From: Streptomyces thermodiastaticus
GTDB taxonomy: Bacteria; Actinomycetota; Actinomycetes; Streptomycetales; Streptomycetaceae
Length of the DNA stretch: 64,000 nt
Assembly: GCF_014656135.1 (NCBI RefSeq)
Contig: NZ_BNBV01000005.1
Span: forward strand, 124,001 to 188,000
Direction of reading: 5' to 3'
The position numbers were made by a program, and so were the translations under genes. Of this stretch, positions 20,358 through 28,484 are shown piece after piece. The notes below the pieces were generated by a model. It was not told where the DNA came from, ran no database searches, and saw only the letters and a program-made list of their open reading frames with translations. The first letter of the stretch is position 1, and each line of letters opens with the position of its first letter.

Positions 20358-20380
20358 TTGTCAGTGGCGTGGTGCACGGT
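20358..20380 (+). promoter_or_regulatory. RecA-NDp/PafBC-type promoter of the MoxR operon
   Basis: TTGTCAGTG at 20358-20366, 8 nt, then CACGGT at 20375-20380, which departs from TAnnnT at one base. With the leftward copy it forms an 11 bp inverted repeat (20311-20321 and 20357-20367). The transcript would have a leader of about 36 nt with GGAGGGG before ATG 20423. Confidence 0.65.
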
Positions 20381-20422
20381 GGGGTCACATTCGCACCGGC
20401 CGAGCTGGAGGGGGCCTCAGCC

Positions 20423-21631
20423 ATGTCTGTTTCCGTCGGGACGACGTCCGCCGCACCGCGCCGCAAGCGCTCCGCGTCCGCGAACACCGAGCACTCCACG
20501 CCCGCGAACGGCGTGCGGACCGACACCGTGACCACGTCCGCGAAGGGGGAGGGGCAGGCGCTGCGGCCGCACGCCGAGGACGCCTTCGCCGACGAGCTGG
20601 CGGCCTTGGCCGCACACGACGACCGGCCGCGGCCGGCCCGCTGGAAGCTGTCGCCGTGGGCGGTCGCCACCTACCTCCTCGGCGGCACCCTGCCGGACGG
20701 CACGGTGATCACACCGAAGTACGTCGGGCCGCGCCGCGTCATCGAGGTCGCCGTCACCACCCTCGCCACCGACCGTGCGCTGCTCCTGCTGGGCGTGCCC
20801 GGCACCGCCAAGACCTGGGTGTCGGAGCACCTGGCGGCGGCGGTCAGCGGCGACTCCACCCTGCTGGTGCAGGGCACGGCGGGCACGCCGGAGGAGGCGA
20901 TCCGCTACGGATGGAACTACGCGCAGCTGCTCGCCCACGGCCCGAGCCGCGACGCCCTCGTGCCCAGCCCCGTGATGCGGGCCATGGCGCAGGGCATGAC
21001 CGCGCGCGTGGAGGAGCTGACCCGCATCCCCGCCGACGTGCAGGACACGCTGATCACGATCCTGTCGGAGAAGACCCTGCCCATACCGGAGCTGGGCGAA
21101 GAGGTGCAGGCGGTCCGCGGGTTCAACCTGATCGCCACGGCCAACGACCGCGACCGCGGCGTCAACGACCTGTCCAGCGCCCTGCGCCGGCGCTTCAACA
21201 CGGTGGTGCTGCCGCTGCCGGAGTCCCCGGACGCGGAGGTCGACATCGTCACGCGCCGGGTCGAGCAGATCGGCCGCTCGCTGGACCTGCCGGCGGTGCC
21301 GGACGGCATCGACGAGATCCGCCGTGTGGTGACGGTCTTCCGCGAGCTGCGCGACGGTGTCACGACCGACGGCCGCACCAAGCTGAAGTCGCCCAGCGGC
21401 ACCCTGTCGACGGCGGAGGCGATCTCGGTCGTCACCAACGGTCTCGCCCTCGCCGCCCACTTCGGCGACGGAGTGCTGCGCGCCGGTGACGTCGCCGCCG
21501 GGATCGTCGGCGCCGTCGTCCGGGACCCGGCGGCCGACCGCGTCGTCTGGCAGGAGTACCTGGAGACGGTGGTGCGCGAACGCGACGGCTGGAAGGACTT
21601 CTACCGCGCCTGCCGGGAGGTGAGCGCATGA
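20423..21631 (+). CDS. MoxR-family AAA+ ATPase
   Basis: A 402-residue MoxR-type AAA+ ATPase. The first 70 or so residues are a disordered tail. Walker A is GVPGTAKT at 124-131. The segment MTARVEELTRIPADVQDTLI carries the Walker B acid and the family helix, followed by LIATANDRDRGVND (sensor 1) and the Arg finger region SSALRRRFNTVVLPLPES. MoxR ATPases remodel or mature partner proteins together with VWA-domain cofactors. ATG 20423 has GGAGGGG about 9 nt upstream. The stop overlaps the next ATG (ATGA), the start of a tightly coupled operon with the DUF5682 and VWA genes. Confidence 0.92.
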   Translation: MSVSVGTTSAAPRRKRSASANTEHSTPANGVRTDTVTTSAKGEGQALRPHAEDAFADELAALAAHDDRPRPARWKLSPWAVATYLLGGTLPDGTVITPKYVGPRRVIEVAVTTLATDRALLLLGVPGTAKTWVSEHLAAAVSGDSTLLVQGTAGTPEEAIRYGWNYAQLLAHGPSRDALVPSPVMRAMAQGMTARVEELTRIPADVQDTLITILSEKTLPIPELGEEVQAVRGFNLIATANDRDRGVNDLSSALRRRFNTVVLPLPESPDAEVDIVTRRVEQIGRSLDLPAVPDGIDEIRRVVTVFRELRDGVTTDGRTKLKSPSGTLSTAEAISVVTNGLALAAHFGDGVLRAGDVAAGIVGAVVRDPAADRVVWQEYLETVVRERDGWKDFYRACREVSA

Positions 21632-21804
21632 CCGGCTTCGGCAGGACGGACGGCACGGAGCGGACGGTGCCCGTGCGCGGCGACGGCGCGGTGCGGGCCC
21701 GCTCCGGTGAGGAGCCCAGCTGGACGGGCGGAAAAGGCGGACGGCTCACGCGGTGCGGACGGCACGCGGGGCGGGGACGGCATACGGCAAGGGGGACGGT
21801 GTGA
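21628..21804 (+). CDS. Candidate 58-residue ORF coupled between moxR and the DUF5682 gene
   Basis: ATG 21628 overlaps the MoxR stop as ATGA, and its TGA at 21802-21804 overlaps the GTG start of the DUF5682 gene as GTGA. The frame therefore fills the 169 nt gap exactly. About 86% of its codons end in G or C. The peptide is Arg/Gly/Thr-rich (MTGFGRTDGTERTVPV and on) with no recognisable domain, and no ribosome site of its own beyond GGGAGGTGAGC. It could be a real small subunit, a coupling peptide, or the remnant of a longer DUF5682 N-terminus. Confidence 0.35.
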   Translation: MTGFGRTDGTERTVPVRGDGAVRARSGEEPSWTGGKGGRLTRCGRHAGRGRHTARGTV

Positions 21805-24503
21805 CCGGAGCTGACAGGGCGGGCGGCCGCGCCAAGGCCACGGAGCCGCTGCTGCTCGGAGTGCGGCACCACGGACCGGGGTCGGCGCGCGCGGTGCGGG
21901 CCGCGCTCGACGCGGCACGGCCGGACGTGGTGCTCGTCGAGGGCCCGCCGGAGGCCGACGCGCTGCTCCCGCTCGCCGCGGACGAGGGCATGCGGCCGCC
22001 CGTGGCCCTCCTCGCCCACGCCGTGGACGAGCCGGCCCGCTCGGTGTTCTGGCCGCTGGCCGCCTTCTCCCCGGAGTGGGTGGCCGTCCGGTGGGCCCTG
22101 GATCACGGGGCCGAGGTCCGCTTCATCGACCTGCCGGCCGCGCACACCCTGGCGTGGGACCGGCGCGAGGCCGCTTCGGAAGGGCACGAGGCCGCTTCGG
22201 AGAGGCACGAGGCCGCTGCGGAAGAGGAAGCCGCTTCGGACGAAGCGGAACAGGAACCCGGCACCGGCCGGGGCTCCGCGGGGGAGGGGACCGCGGAGCA
22301 CCCGGCCGGGACCGGAGCGGAGGCGACGGCAGCGACCGGCTCCGGACCCGCCGGACCCGCCGGCCCGCTTCCCTCCCAGGGGGAAGCGGAGGCCGACGGC
22401 CCGCACTCGCCCTCACCGGAAGCCGGACACCCGGACGCGGCACAGCCGGGAACCGGGCGCCCGGCCGGGGACGACGTGCGCGTCGACCCGCTCGCCGCGC
22501 TCGCCGCTGCCGCCGGCTACGACGACCCGGAGCGCTGGTGGGAGGACGTGGTCGAGCACCGGGGTGCCGGACAGGGGGATCCGCTGGCGCCGTTCACGGT
22601 GCTGGAGGAGGCCATGACCGCGCTGCGGGAGACGTACGCGGACCGCGACAGCGAGCGGGATCTCGTGCGCGAGGCCCACATGCGTCTGAAGATCCGCGCG
22701 GCGCAGCGCGATTCCGGCGGGAGCGTGGCCGTGGTGTGCGGGGCGTGGCATGTGCCCGCACTGCGCCGGAAGGCCACCGTCACCGCCGACCGCGCCTTGC
22801 TGAAAGGGCTGCCCAAGGTCAAGACCGACATGACGTGGGTGCCCTGGACGCACCGGCGGCTGTCCCGGGCCGGCGGCTACGGCGCGGGCATCGACGCGCC
22901 GGGCTGGTACGCGCACCTGTTCGAGGCGCCGGACCGGCCGGTCGAGCGCTGGCTGACCAAGGTGGCCGGACTGCTGCGCGCCGAGGACCGGACCGTCTCC
23001 ACCGCGCACGTCATCGAGGCGGTACGGCTGGCCGAGACGCTGGCCGCCATGCGCGGGCGCCCGCTGCCCGGGCTGGGCGAGACCATGGACGCCGCACGGG
23101 CGGTGATGTGCGAGGGCTCCGACGTCCCGCTGGCGCTGGTGCACGACCGGTTGGTGGTCGGCGACGAGCTGGGCGAGGTGCCCGACGCGGCGCCCGCGGT
23201 GCCCCTGCAGCGGGACCTGACCCGCCTCCAGCGGCGGCTGCGGCTCAAGCCGGAGGCGCACGGGCGGATGGTGGACCTGGATCTGCGCAAGGAGACGGAC
23301 GCCGAGCGGAGCCGTCTGCTGCACCGGCTGCGGCTGCTGGGCGTGAACTGGGGCGAGCCGGCCGGCTCACCGGGCAGCACGGGCACGTTCCGGGAGAGCT
23401 GGTGGCTGCGCTGGGAGCCGGAGCTGTCGGTGCGGGTCGCCGAGGCCGGGGCGTGGGGCACGACCGTCGTGGCCGCCGCGACCGCCAAGGCGGAGGCGGA
23501 CGCCCTCGGCGCCGCCACCCTCGCCGACGTCACCGCGCTCGCCGAGCACTGCCTGCTCGCCCAGCTGCCCGGGGCGCTCCCCGTGGTCATGCAGGTGCTC
23601 GCCGACAAGGCCGCGCTCGACGCGGACGTCGGCCACCTCGCCCAGGCACTGCCGGCCCTGGTCCGCTCGCTGCGCTACGGCGACGTGCGCGGCACGGCCA
23701 CCGAGGCCCTGGCCGAGGTCGCCGCGGGCCTGGCCGAGCGCATCTTCGTCGGCCTGCCGCCGGCCTGCGCCGCCCTCGACGCGGACGGCGCCGCACAGAT
23801 GCGGCACCACCTGGACGCCGTGCACCCCGCCACGGGGCTGCTCGGCGACACGCTCCCGGACCGCCGCGACGACCTGCGCGCCCGCTGGCACGGCGTGCTG
23901 CGCAACCTGTCCGGCCGGGACAGCGTGCCCGGGCTGCTGCGCGGACGCGCGGCACGGCTCCTGCTCGACGACGGCAGCCTCGAGCAGGAACAGGCGGCGC
24001 GCCTGATGGGCCTGGCGCTCTCCCCGGGCACGCCGCCCGCGGACGCCGCCGCGTGGATCGAGGGGTTCGTCGGCGGCGGGGGCGGGATGCTGCTCGTGCA
24101 CGACGAGCGGCTGCTCGGCCTGGTCGACGCCTGGCTGACCGCCGTGCCCGCGGAGGCGTTCACGGACGTCCTGCCGCTGCTGCGGCGCACCTTCTCGGCG
24201 TACGAGCCGGGGGTGCGCCGGACGCTCGGCGAGCTGGTGCGGCGCGGTCCCGGGCAGACCGGCGGCGCCACGGCCGGGGTGGCCGGAATCCCGGGATTCG
24301 CCGCGGAGCTCGACCGGGAGCGGGCGGACGCGGTGCTGCCGGTGGTGCGGCTGCTGCTGGGGCTGGACGGCCCGCGGACGGGCCCCGCGGCCGGCCCGTC
24401 CGGTTCCGCGGCCGGCGCGCCCGGATCCACGGCCGGGGTGTCCGGACTTACGGCCGGCGCGCGGGGCCGGGCCGCGGACGGTGAACTGGCGGGAGCGGCG
24501 TGA
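21801..24503 (+). CDS. DUF5682 protein of the MoxR/VWA operon
   Basis: A 900-residue protein. Near the N-terminus LLLGVRHHGPGSARAVRAAL and DVVLVEGPPEADALL are the DUF5682 hallmarks; the paired His and the later VAVVCGAWHVPAL give a TIKI/EreA-like look (inference only). A low-complexity insertion of about 110 residues at roughly 127-235 (repeats of EAASEGH type) interrupts this domain. The middle contains AHMRLKIRAAQRDSGG and PAVPLQRDLTRLQRRLRLKP; the C-terminal half is helical and HEAT-like. GTG 21801 has AAGGGGG 5 nt upstream. The stop overlaps the VWA start. Function unknown; the constant neighbours imply that it is a substrate or adaptor of the MoxR-VWA pair. Confidence 0.85.
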   Translation: MTGADRAGGRAKATEPLLLGVRHHGPGSARAVRAALDAARPDVVLVEGPPEADALLPLAADEGMRPPVALLAHAVDEPARSVFWPLAAFSPEWVAVRWALDHGAEVRFIDLPAAHTLAWDRREAASEGHEAASERHEAAAEEEAASDEAEQEPGTGRGSAGEGTAEHPAGTGAEATAATGSGPAGPAGPLPSQGEAEADGPHSPSPEAGHPDAAQPGTGRPAGDDVRVDPLAALAAAAGYDDPERWWEDVVEHRGAGQGDPLAPFTVLEEAMTALRETYADRDSERDLVREAHMRLKIRAAQRDSGGSVAVVCGAWHVPALRRKATVTADRALLKGLPKVKTDMTWVPWTHRRLSRAGGYGAGIDAPGWYAHLFEAPDRPVERWLTKVAGLLRAEDRTVSTAHVIEAVRLAETLAAMRGRPLPGLGETMDAARAVMCEGSDVPLALVHDRLVVGDELGEVPDAAPAVPLQRDLTRLQRRLRLKPEAHGRMVDLDLRKETDAERSRLLHRLRLLGVNWGEPAGSPGSTGTFRESWWLRWEPELSVRVAEAGAWGTTVVAAATAKAEADALGAATLADVTALAEHCLLAQLPGALPVVMQVLADKAALDADVGHLAQALPALVRSLRYGDVRGTATEALAEVAAGLAERIFVGLPPACAALDADGAAQMRHHLDAVHPATGLLGDTLPDRRDDLRARWHGVLRNLSGRDSVPGLLRGRAARLLLDDGSLEQEQAARLMGLALSPGTPPADAAAWIEGFVGGGGGMLLVHDERLLGLVDAWLTAVPAEAFTDVLPLLRRTFSAYEPGVRRTLGELVRRGPGQTGGATAGVAGIPGFAAELDRERADAVLPVVRLLLGLDGPRTGPAAGPSGSAAGAPGSTAGVSGLTAGARGRAADGELAGAA

Positions 24504-25741
24504 TGACGTCCGGCGAACTGGCGGGGGGCGCGCTGGCCTCCGGGAAGGAGCGACACGAGGTGCGGGTGCAGGATCCGGCGCAGGAGCGTCTGCGGCGCTG
24601 GCGGATGGTGCTCGGCGGGGAGCAAGGGGCTGACGGCACGGGATGCGCGCTGTCGGGCCGGGATGCCGCCATGGACGCGGCGCTCACCGCGCTCTACGGG
24701 GGCGGCGGCGGACAAGGGCCGGGTGCGGGGGCGGGTCGTGCGGGCCGGGAGCGGTCCGCCGGACTCGGCGCCTCGGCGCCCTCGGTGGCCCGCTGGCTGG
24801 GGGACATACGGACCTACTTCCCCTCCTCCGTCGTGCAGGTCATGCAGCGGGACGCCATCGACCGGCTGGGCCTGTCCACCCTGCTGCTGGAGCCGGAGAT
24901 GCTCGAGGCGGTGGAGGCGGACGTCCACCTCGTCGGCACCCTGCTGTCGTTGAACAAGGCCATGCCGGAGACGACGAAGGAGACGGCACGCGCGGTCGTC
25001 CGCAAGGTCGTCGAGGACCTGGAGAAGCGGCTCGCCACCCGCACCCGGGCCACCCTCGCCGGCGCCCTGGACCGCAGCGCCCGGGTGAACCGGCCCCGCC
25101 ACCACGACATCGACTGGAACCGCACGATCGCGGCCAACCTCAAGAACTACCTGCCCGAGTACCGGACGGTCGTGCCCGAGCGGCTCATCGGCTACGCCCG
25201 CGCCTCCCGGTCCGTGAAGAAGGAGGTCATCCTCTGCATCGACCAGTCCGGGTCGATGGCGCCGTCCGTGGTGTACGCCTCGGTGTTCGGCGCGGTGCTG
25301 GCGTCCATGCGGTCGATCAGCACGCGGCTGGTGGTGTTCGACACCTCGGTCGTCGACCTCACCGACCAGCTGGACGACCCGGTCGACGTGCTCTTCGGCA
25401 CCCAGCTCGGCGGCGGCACCGACATCAACCGCGCGCTGGCCTACTGCCAGTCGCAGATCACCCGGCCCTCCGAGACGGTCGTCGTCCTCATCAGCGACCT
25501 GTACGAGGGCGGCATACGCAACGAGATGCTCAAGCGGGTCGCGGCGATGAAGGCGTCCGGGGTGCAGTTCGTGGCGCTGCTCGCGCTGTCCGACGAGGGC
25601 GCCCCCGCCTACGACCGGCAGCACGCGGCCGCGCTCGCGGCCCTCGGCGCACCGGCGTTCGCCTGCACGCCCGATCTGTTCCCCGAGGTGATGGCCGCGG
25701 CACTGGAGAAGCGGCCCCTGCCGATACCTGACGCCGCGTGA
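24503..25741 (+). CDS. VWA-domain (MIDAS) protein, MoxR partner
   Basis: A 412-residue protein. The N-terminal 230 residues are helical (VARWLGDIRTYFPSSVVQVM, then SARVNRPRHHDIDWNRTIAANL). The von Willebrand A domain from about 238 has a complete metal site: DQSGS at 247-251 in EVILCIDQSGSMAP, Thr306 in GGGTDINR and Asp332 in VVVLISDLYEGG. ATG 24503 overlaps the DUF5682 stop by one base with GGGAG 7 nt upstream; GTG 24500 is a weaker alternative. In MoxR systems the VWA protein is the cofactor that presents the client, so the operon reads as ATPase, client or adaptor, VWA. Confidence 0.9.
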   Translation: MTSGELAGGALASGKERHEVRVQDPAQERLRRWRMVLGGEQGADGTGCALSGRDAAMDAALTALYGGGGGQGPGAGAGRAGRERSAGLGASAPSVARWLGDIRTYFPSSVVQVMQRDAIDRLGLSTLLLEPEMLEAVEADVHLVGTLLSLNKAMPETTKETARAVVRKVVEDLEKRLATRTRATLAGALDRSARVNRPRHHDIDWNRTIAANLKNYLPEYRTVVPERLIGYARASRSVKKEVILCIDQSGSMAPSVVYASVFGAVLASMRSISTRLVVFDTSVVDLTDQLDDPVDVLFGTQLGGGTDINRALAYCQSQITRPSETVVVLISDLYEGGIRNEMLKRVAAMKASGVQFVALLALSDEGAPAYDRQHAAALAALGAPAFACTPDLFPEVMAAALEKRPLPIPDAA

Positions 25742-26196
25742 GAGCCGCACGCGCTCGCCCACCGGGAAACTCGCCCACCGGAGAAGCGGCGGGCGGGCGG
25801 GTCCGCCGGGCGGCCACCGGTCCCGAGGCGGCCGGCCGGCCCTCGGCGGCACAGCGGCCACAGCGGCACGGCAGCACGGCGGCCGTGGCCGCCCGGCCCC
25901 CGCGCGGCCGTTCCGGCAGGTCGCGCCGGGCCCGGCCACGGCCCGTGGGTCTCGCGCGGTCCGCACCCTCCCTGGCACGCCGTGCCAGAGGCGCGGCATC
26001 ATGTGACAGGTATCACCGCTCGGGTGTGACCCCGGATTTAGGGCGCTCCCACGGGCGGCGATAACCTGCGAGGTGGACATGCCGCGCGCTCGGACACCGT
26101 GTGCGCCTCCCTTGTGACAAGCGGACGTCACGTTGCCCTTCGCGGCACGCCCACGCATTCAACGAACCGCTGGATCACTGATAGGGACGGAAGCGC
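25742..26196. other. Regulatory region upstream of sucCD
   Basis: 455 bases with no gene. From left to right it holds a perfect 7 bp palindrome TGGCACG-C-CGTGCCA (25973-25987), the Crp-like site at 26002-26017, a possible -10 TAACCT at 26062-26067, and an inverted repeat GTGAC-N8-GTCAC (26114-26131). Confidence 0.5.
26002..26017. promoter_or_regulatory. Crp-like operator upstream of sucCD
   Basis: TGTGA-CAGGTA-TCACC matches the Crp/Fnr half-site arrangement TGTGA-N6-TCACA at all but the last base. Streptomyces has a Crp protein that binds closely related sites, so cAMP-Crp control of succinyl-CoA synthetase is plausible. Confidence 0.45.
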
Positions 26197-27378
26197 GTGG
26201 ACCTGTTCGAGTACCAGGCGAGGGACCTCTTCGCCAAGCACGGTGTACCGGTGCTGGCCGGTGAAGTCATCGACACGCCTGAGGCGGCGCGCGAAATCAC
26301 CGAGCGGCTGGGCGGCAAGTCGGTCGTCAAGGCGCAGGTGAAGGTCGGTGGTCGCGGCAAGGCCGGTGGTGTGAAGCTGGCCGCCACTCCGGACGAGGCG
26401 GTCGCTCGCGCGACGGACATCCTCGGCATGGACATCAAGGGCCACACGGTCCACAAGGTCATGATCGCCGAGACCGCTCCGGAGATCGTCGAGGAGTACT
26501 ACGTCTCCTTCCTCCTCGACCGTGCGAACCGCACCTTCCTGTCCATCGCCTCCGTCGAGGGCGGCATGGAGATCGAGGAGGTCGCGGCCACCCGTCCCGA
26601 GGCCGTCGCCAAGATCGCGATCGACGCCATCGACGGTGTCGACAAGGCGAAGGCCCAGGAGATCGTCGCCGCCGCGAAGTTCCCGGCCGAGGTCGCCGAC
26701 AAGGTCGCCGACGTGCTGGTGAAGCTGTGGGAGGTCTTCGTCGAGGAGGACGCCCTCCTGGTCGAGGTGAACCCGCTCGCCAAGGTCGCCTCCGGTGACG
26801 TCATCGCCCTGGACGGCAAGGTCTCCCTGGACGACAACGCCGAGTTCCGCCACCCCGAGTTCGAGGCGCTGCACGACAAGGCGGCGGCCAACCCGCTCGA
26901 GGCCGCGGCCAAGGCGAAGGGCCTCAACTACGTCAAGCTCGACGGCGAGGTCGGCATCATCGGCAACGGCGCCGGCCTGGTCATGTCCACCCTGGACGTG
27001 GTCGCCTACGCCGGTGAGAAGCACAACGGCGTGAAGCCCGCCAACTTCCTCGACATCGGTGGCGGTGCCTCGGCCGAGGTCATGGCGAACGGCCTGGAGA
27101 TCATTCTGGGCGACCCCGACGTGAAGTCGGTCTTCGTCAACGTCTTCGGCGGCATCACCGCCTGCGACGCCGTCGCCAACGGCATCGTGCAGGCCCTGGA
27201 CCTGCTCAAGAGCAAGGGCGAAGAAGTCAACAAGCCGCTGGTCGTGCGCCTCGACGGCAACAACGCCGAGCTGGGCCGCAAGATCCTGACGGACGCCAAC
27301 CACCCGCTGGTCCAGCAGGTGGACACCATGGACGGCGCGGCCGACAAGGCCGCCGAGCTGGCTGCTGCCGCGAAGTAA
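26197..27378 (+). CDS. sucC: Succinyl-CoA synthetase beta subunit
   Basis: A 393-residue TCA-cycle enzyme subunit that, with SucD, converts succinyl-CoA to succinate with nucleotide triphosphate formation. The N-terminal [20 protein letters not shown] and the ATP-grasp elements [19 protein letters not shown], then LLVEVNPLA, are typical. The C-terminal half has [18 protein letters not shown] and [16 protein letters not shown], the CoA-ligase flavodoxin-like domain. The start is GTG 26197 after GGGACGGAAG. sucD begins 21 nt after the stop, so the two form an operon. Confidence 0.97.
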   Translation: MDLFEYQARDLFAKHGVPVLAGEVIDTPEAAREITERLGGKSVVKAQVKVGGRGKAGGVKLAATPDEAVARATDILGMDIKGHTVHKVMIAETAPEIVEEYYVSFLLDRANRTFLSIASVEGGMEIEEVAATRPEAVAKIAIDAIDGVDKAKAQEIVAAAKFPAEVADKVADVLVKLWEVFVEEDALLVEVNPLAKVASGDVIALDGKVSLDDNAEFRHPEFEALHDKAAANPLEAAAKAKGLNYVKLDGEVGIIGNGAGLVMSTLDVVAYAGEKHNGVKPANFLDIGGGASAEVMANGLEIILGDPDVKSVFVNVFGGITACDAVANGIVQALDLLKSKGEEVNKPLVVRLDGNNAELGRKILTDANHPLVQQVDTMDGAADKAAELAAAAK

Positions 27379-27399
27379 GGGACGAGGTCACACAACACC

Positions 27400-28287
27400 A
27401 TGGCTATCTTCCTCACCAAGGAATCCAAGGTCATCGTCCAGGGCATGACCGGCTCGGAGGGTCAGAAGCACACCCGCCGCATGCTCGCCTCCGGCACGAA
27501 CATCGTCGGTGGCGTGAACCCGCGCAAGGCGGGCCAGGTCGTCGACTTCGACGGCACCGAGATCCCGGTCTTCGGCTCCGTCAAGGAGGCCATCGAGAAG
27601 ACCGGCGCCGACGTCACCGTGATCTTCGTTCCGGAGAAGTTCACCAAGGACGCGGTCATCGAGGCCATCGACGCCGAGATCCCGCTCGCGGTCGTCATCA
27701 CCGAGGGCATCGCCGTCCACGACACGGCGTCCTTCTGGGCGTACGCCGGCAAGAAGGGCAACAAGACCCGCATCATCGGCCCGAACTGCCCCGGCCTGAT
27801 CACCCCGGGCCAGTCGAACGCCGGCATCATCCCGGCCGACATCACCAAGCCGGGCCGCATCGGTCTGGTCTCCAAGTCCGGCACGCTGACGTACCAGATG
27901 ATGTACGAGCTGCGGGACATCGGCTTCTCCACCTGCGTCGGCATCGGCGGTGACCCGATCATCGGCACCACCCACATCGACGCCCTGAAGGCGTTCCAGG
28001 AGGACCCCGAGACCGATCTGATCGTCATGATCGGCGAGATCGGCGGCGACGCCGAGGAGCGGGCCGCGGCCTTCATCAAGGAGAACGTGACCAAGCCGGT
28101 CGTCGGCTACGTCGCGGGCTTCACCGCGCCCGAGGGCAAGACCATGGGCCACGCCGGCGCCATCGTCTCCGGCTCCTCCGGCACCGCCCAGGCCAAGAAG
28201 GAGGCCCTCGAGGCCGCCGGTGTCAAGGTCGGCAAGACCCCGACCGAGACGGCCAAGCTGGCGCGCGAGATCCTCGCCGCCTCCTGA
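27400..28287 (+). CDS. sucD: Succinyl-CoA synthetase alpha subunit
   Basis: A 295-residue partner of SucC. The CoA-binding Rossmann fold starts [16 protein letters not shown] and continues [13 protein letters not shown]. The phosphohistidine is His251 in [11 protein letters not shown], and [17 protein letters not shown] and [13 protein letters not shown] are standard SucD motifs. The length is normal. ATG 27400 sits 21 nt after sucC with a GGACGAGG site. A strong terminator follows 57 nt after the stop. Confidence 0.97.
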   Translation: MAIFLTKESKVIVQGMTGSEGQKHTRRMLASGTNIVGGVNPRKAGQVVDFDGTEIPVFGSVKEAIEKTGADVTVIFVPEKFTKDAVIEAIDAEIPLAVVITEGIAVHDTASFWAYAGKKGNKTRIIGPNCPGLITPGQSNAGIIPADITKPGRIGLVSKSGTLTYQMMYELRDIGFSTCVGIGGDPIIGTTHIDALKAFQEDPETDLIVMIGEIGGDAEERAAAFIKENVTKPVVGYVAGFTAPEGKTMGHAGAIVSGSSGTAQAKKEALEAAGVKVGKTPTETAKLAREILAAS

Positions 28288-28343
28288 GCGACCGGTCTCG
28301 TCGCCTTCTGCGCGCGAGCCGATCCGCCGCACGGCGCTCGGCC

Positions 28344-28378
28344 GGTGGGCCCGCCCCCGCACCAGGGGCGGGCCCACC
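28344..28378 (+). terminator. Strong terminator after sucCD
   Basis: GGTGGGCCCGCCCC (28344-28357) pairs perfectly with GGGGCGGGCCCACC (28365-28378) around a 7 nt loop, followed by GCCGTTTCC. The 14 bp stem ends the sucCD transcript. Confidence 0.85.
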
Positions 28379-28484
28379 GCCGTTTCCGGGCCCGTTCCCG
28401 ATGACGGGTGTCACGGAGGACAGGCGATGCCGGATCACGGGTGATGCCGGATGACGGGTGATGCCGGGTCACGGGCGGCGGACG

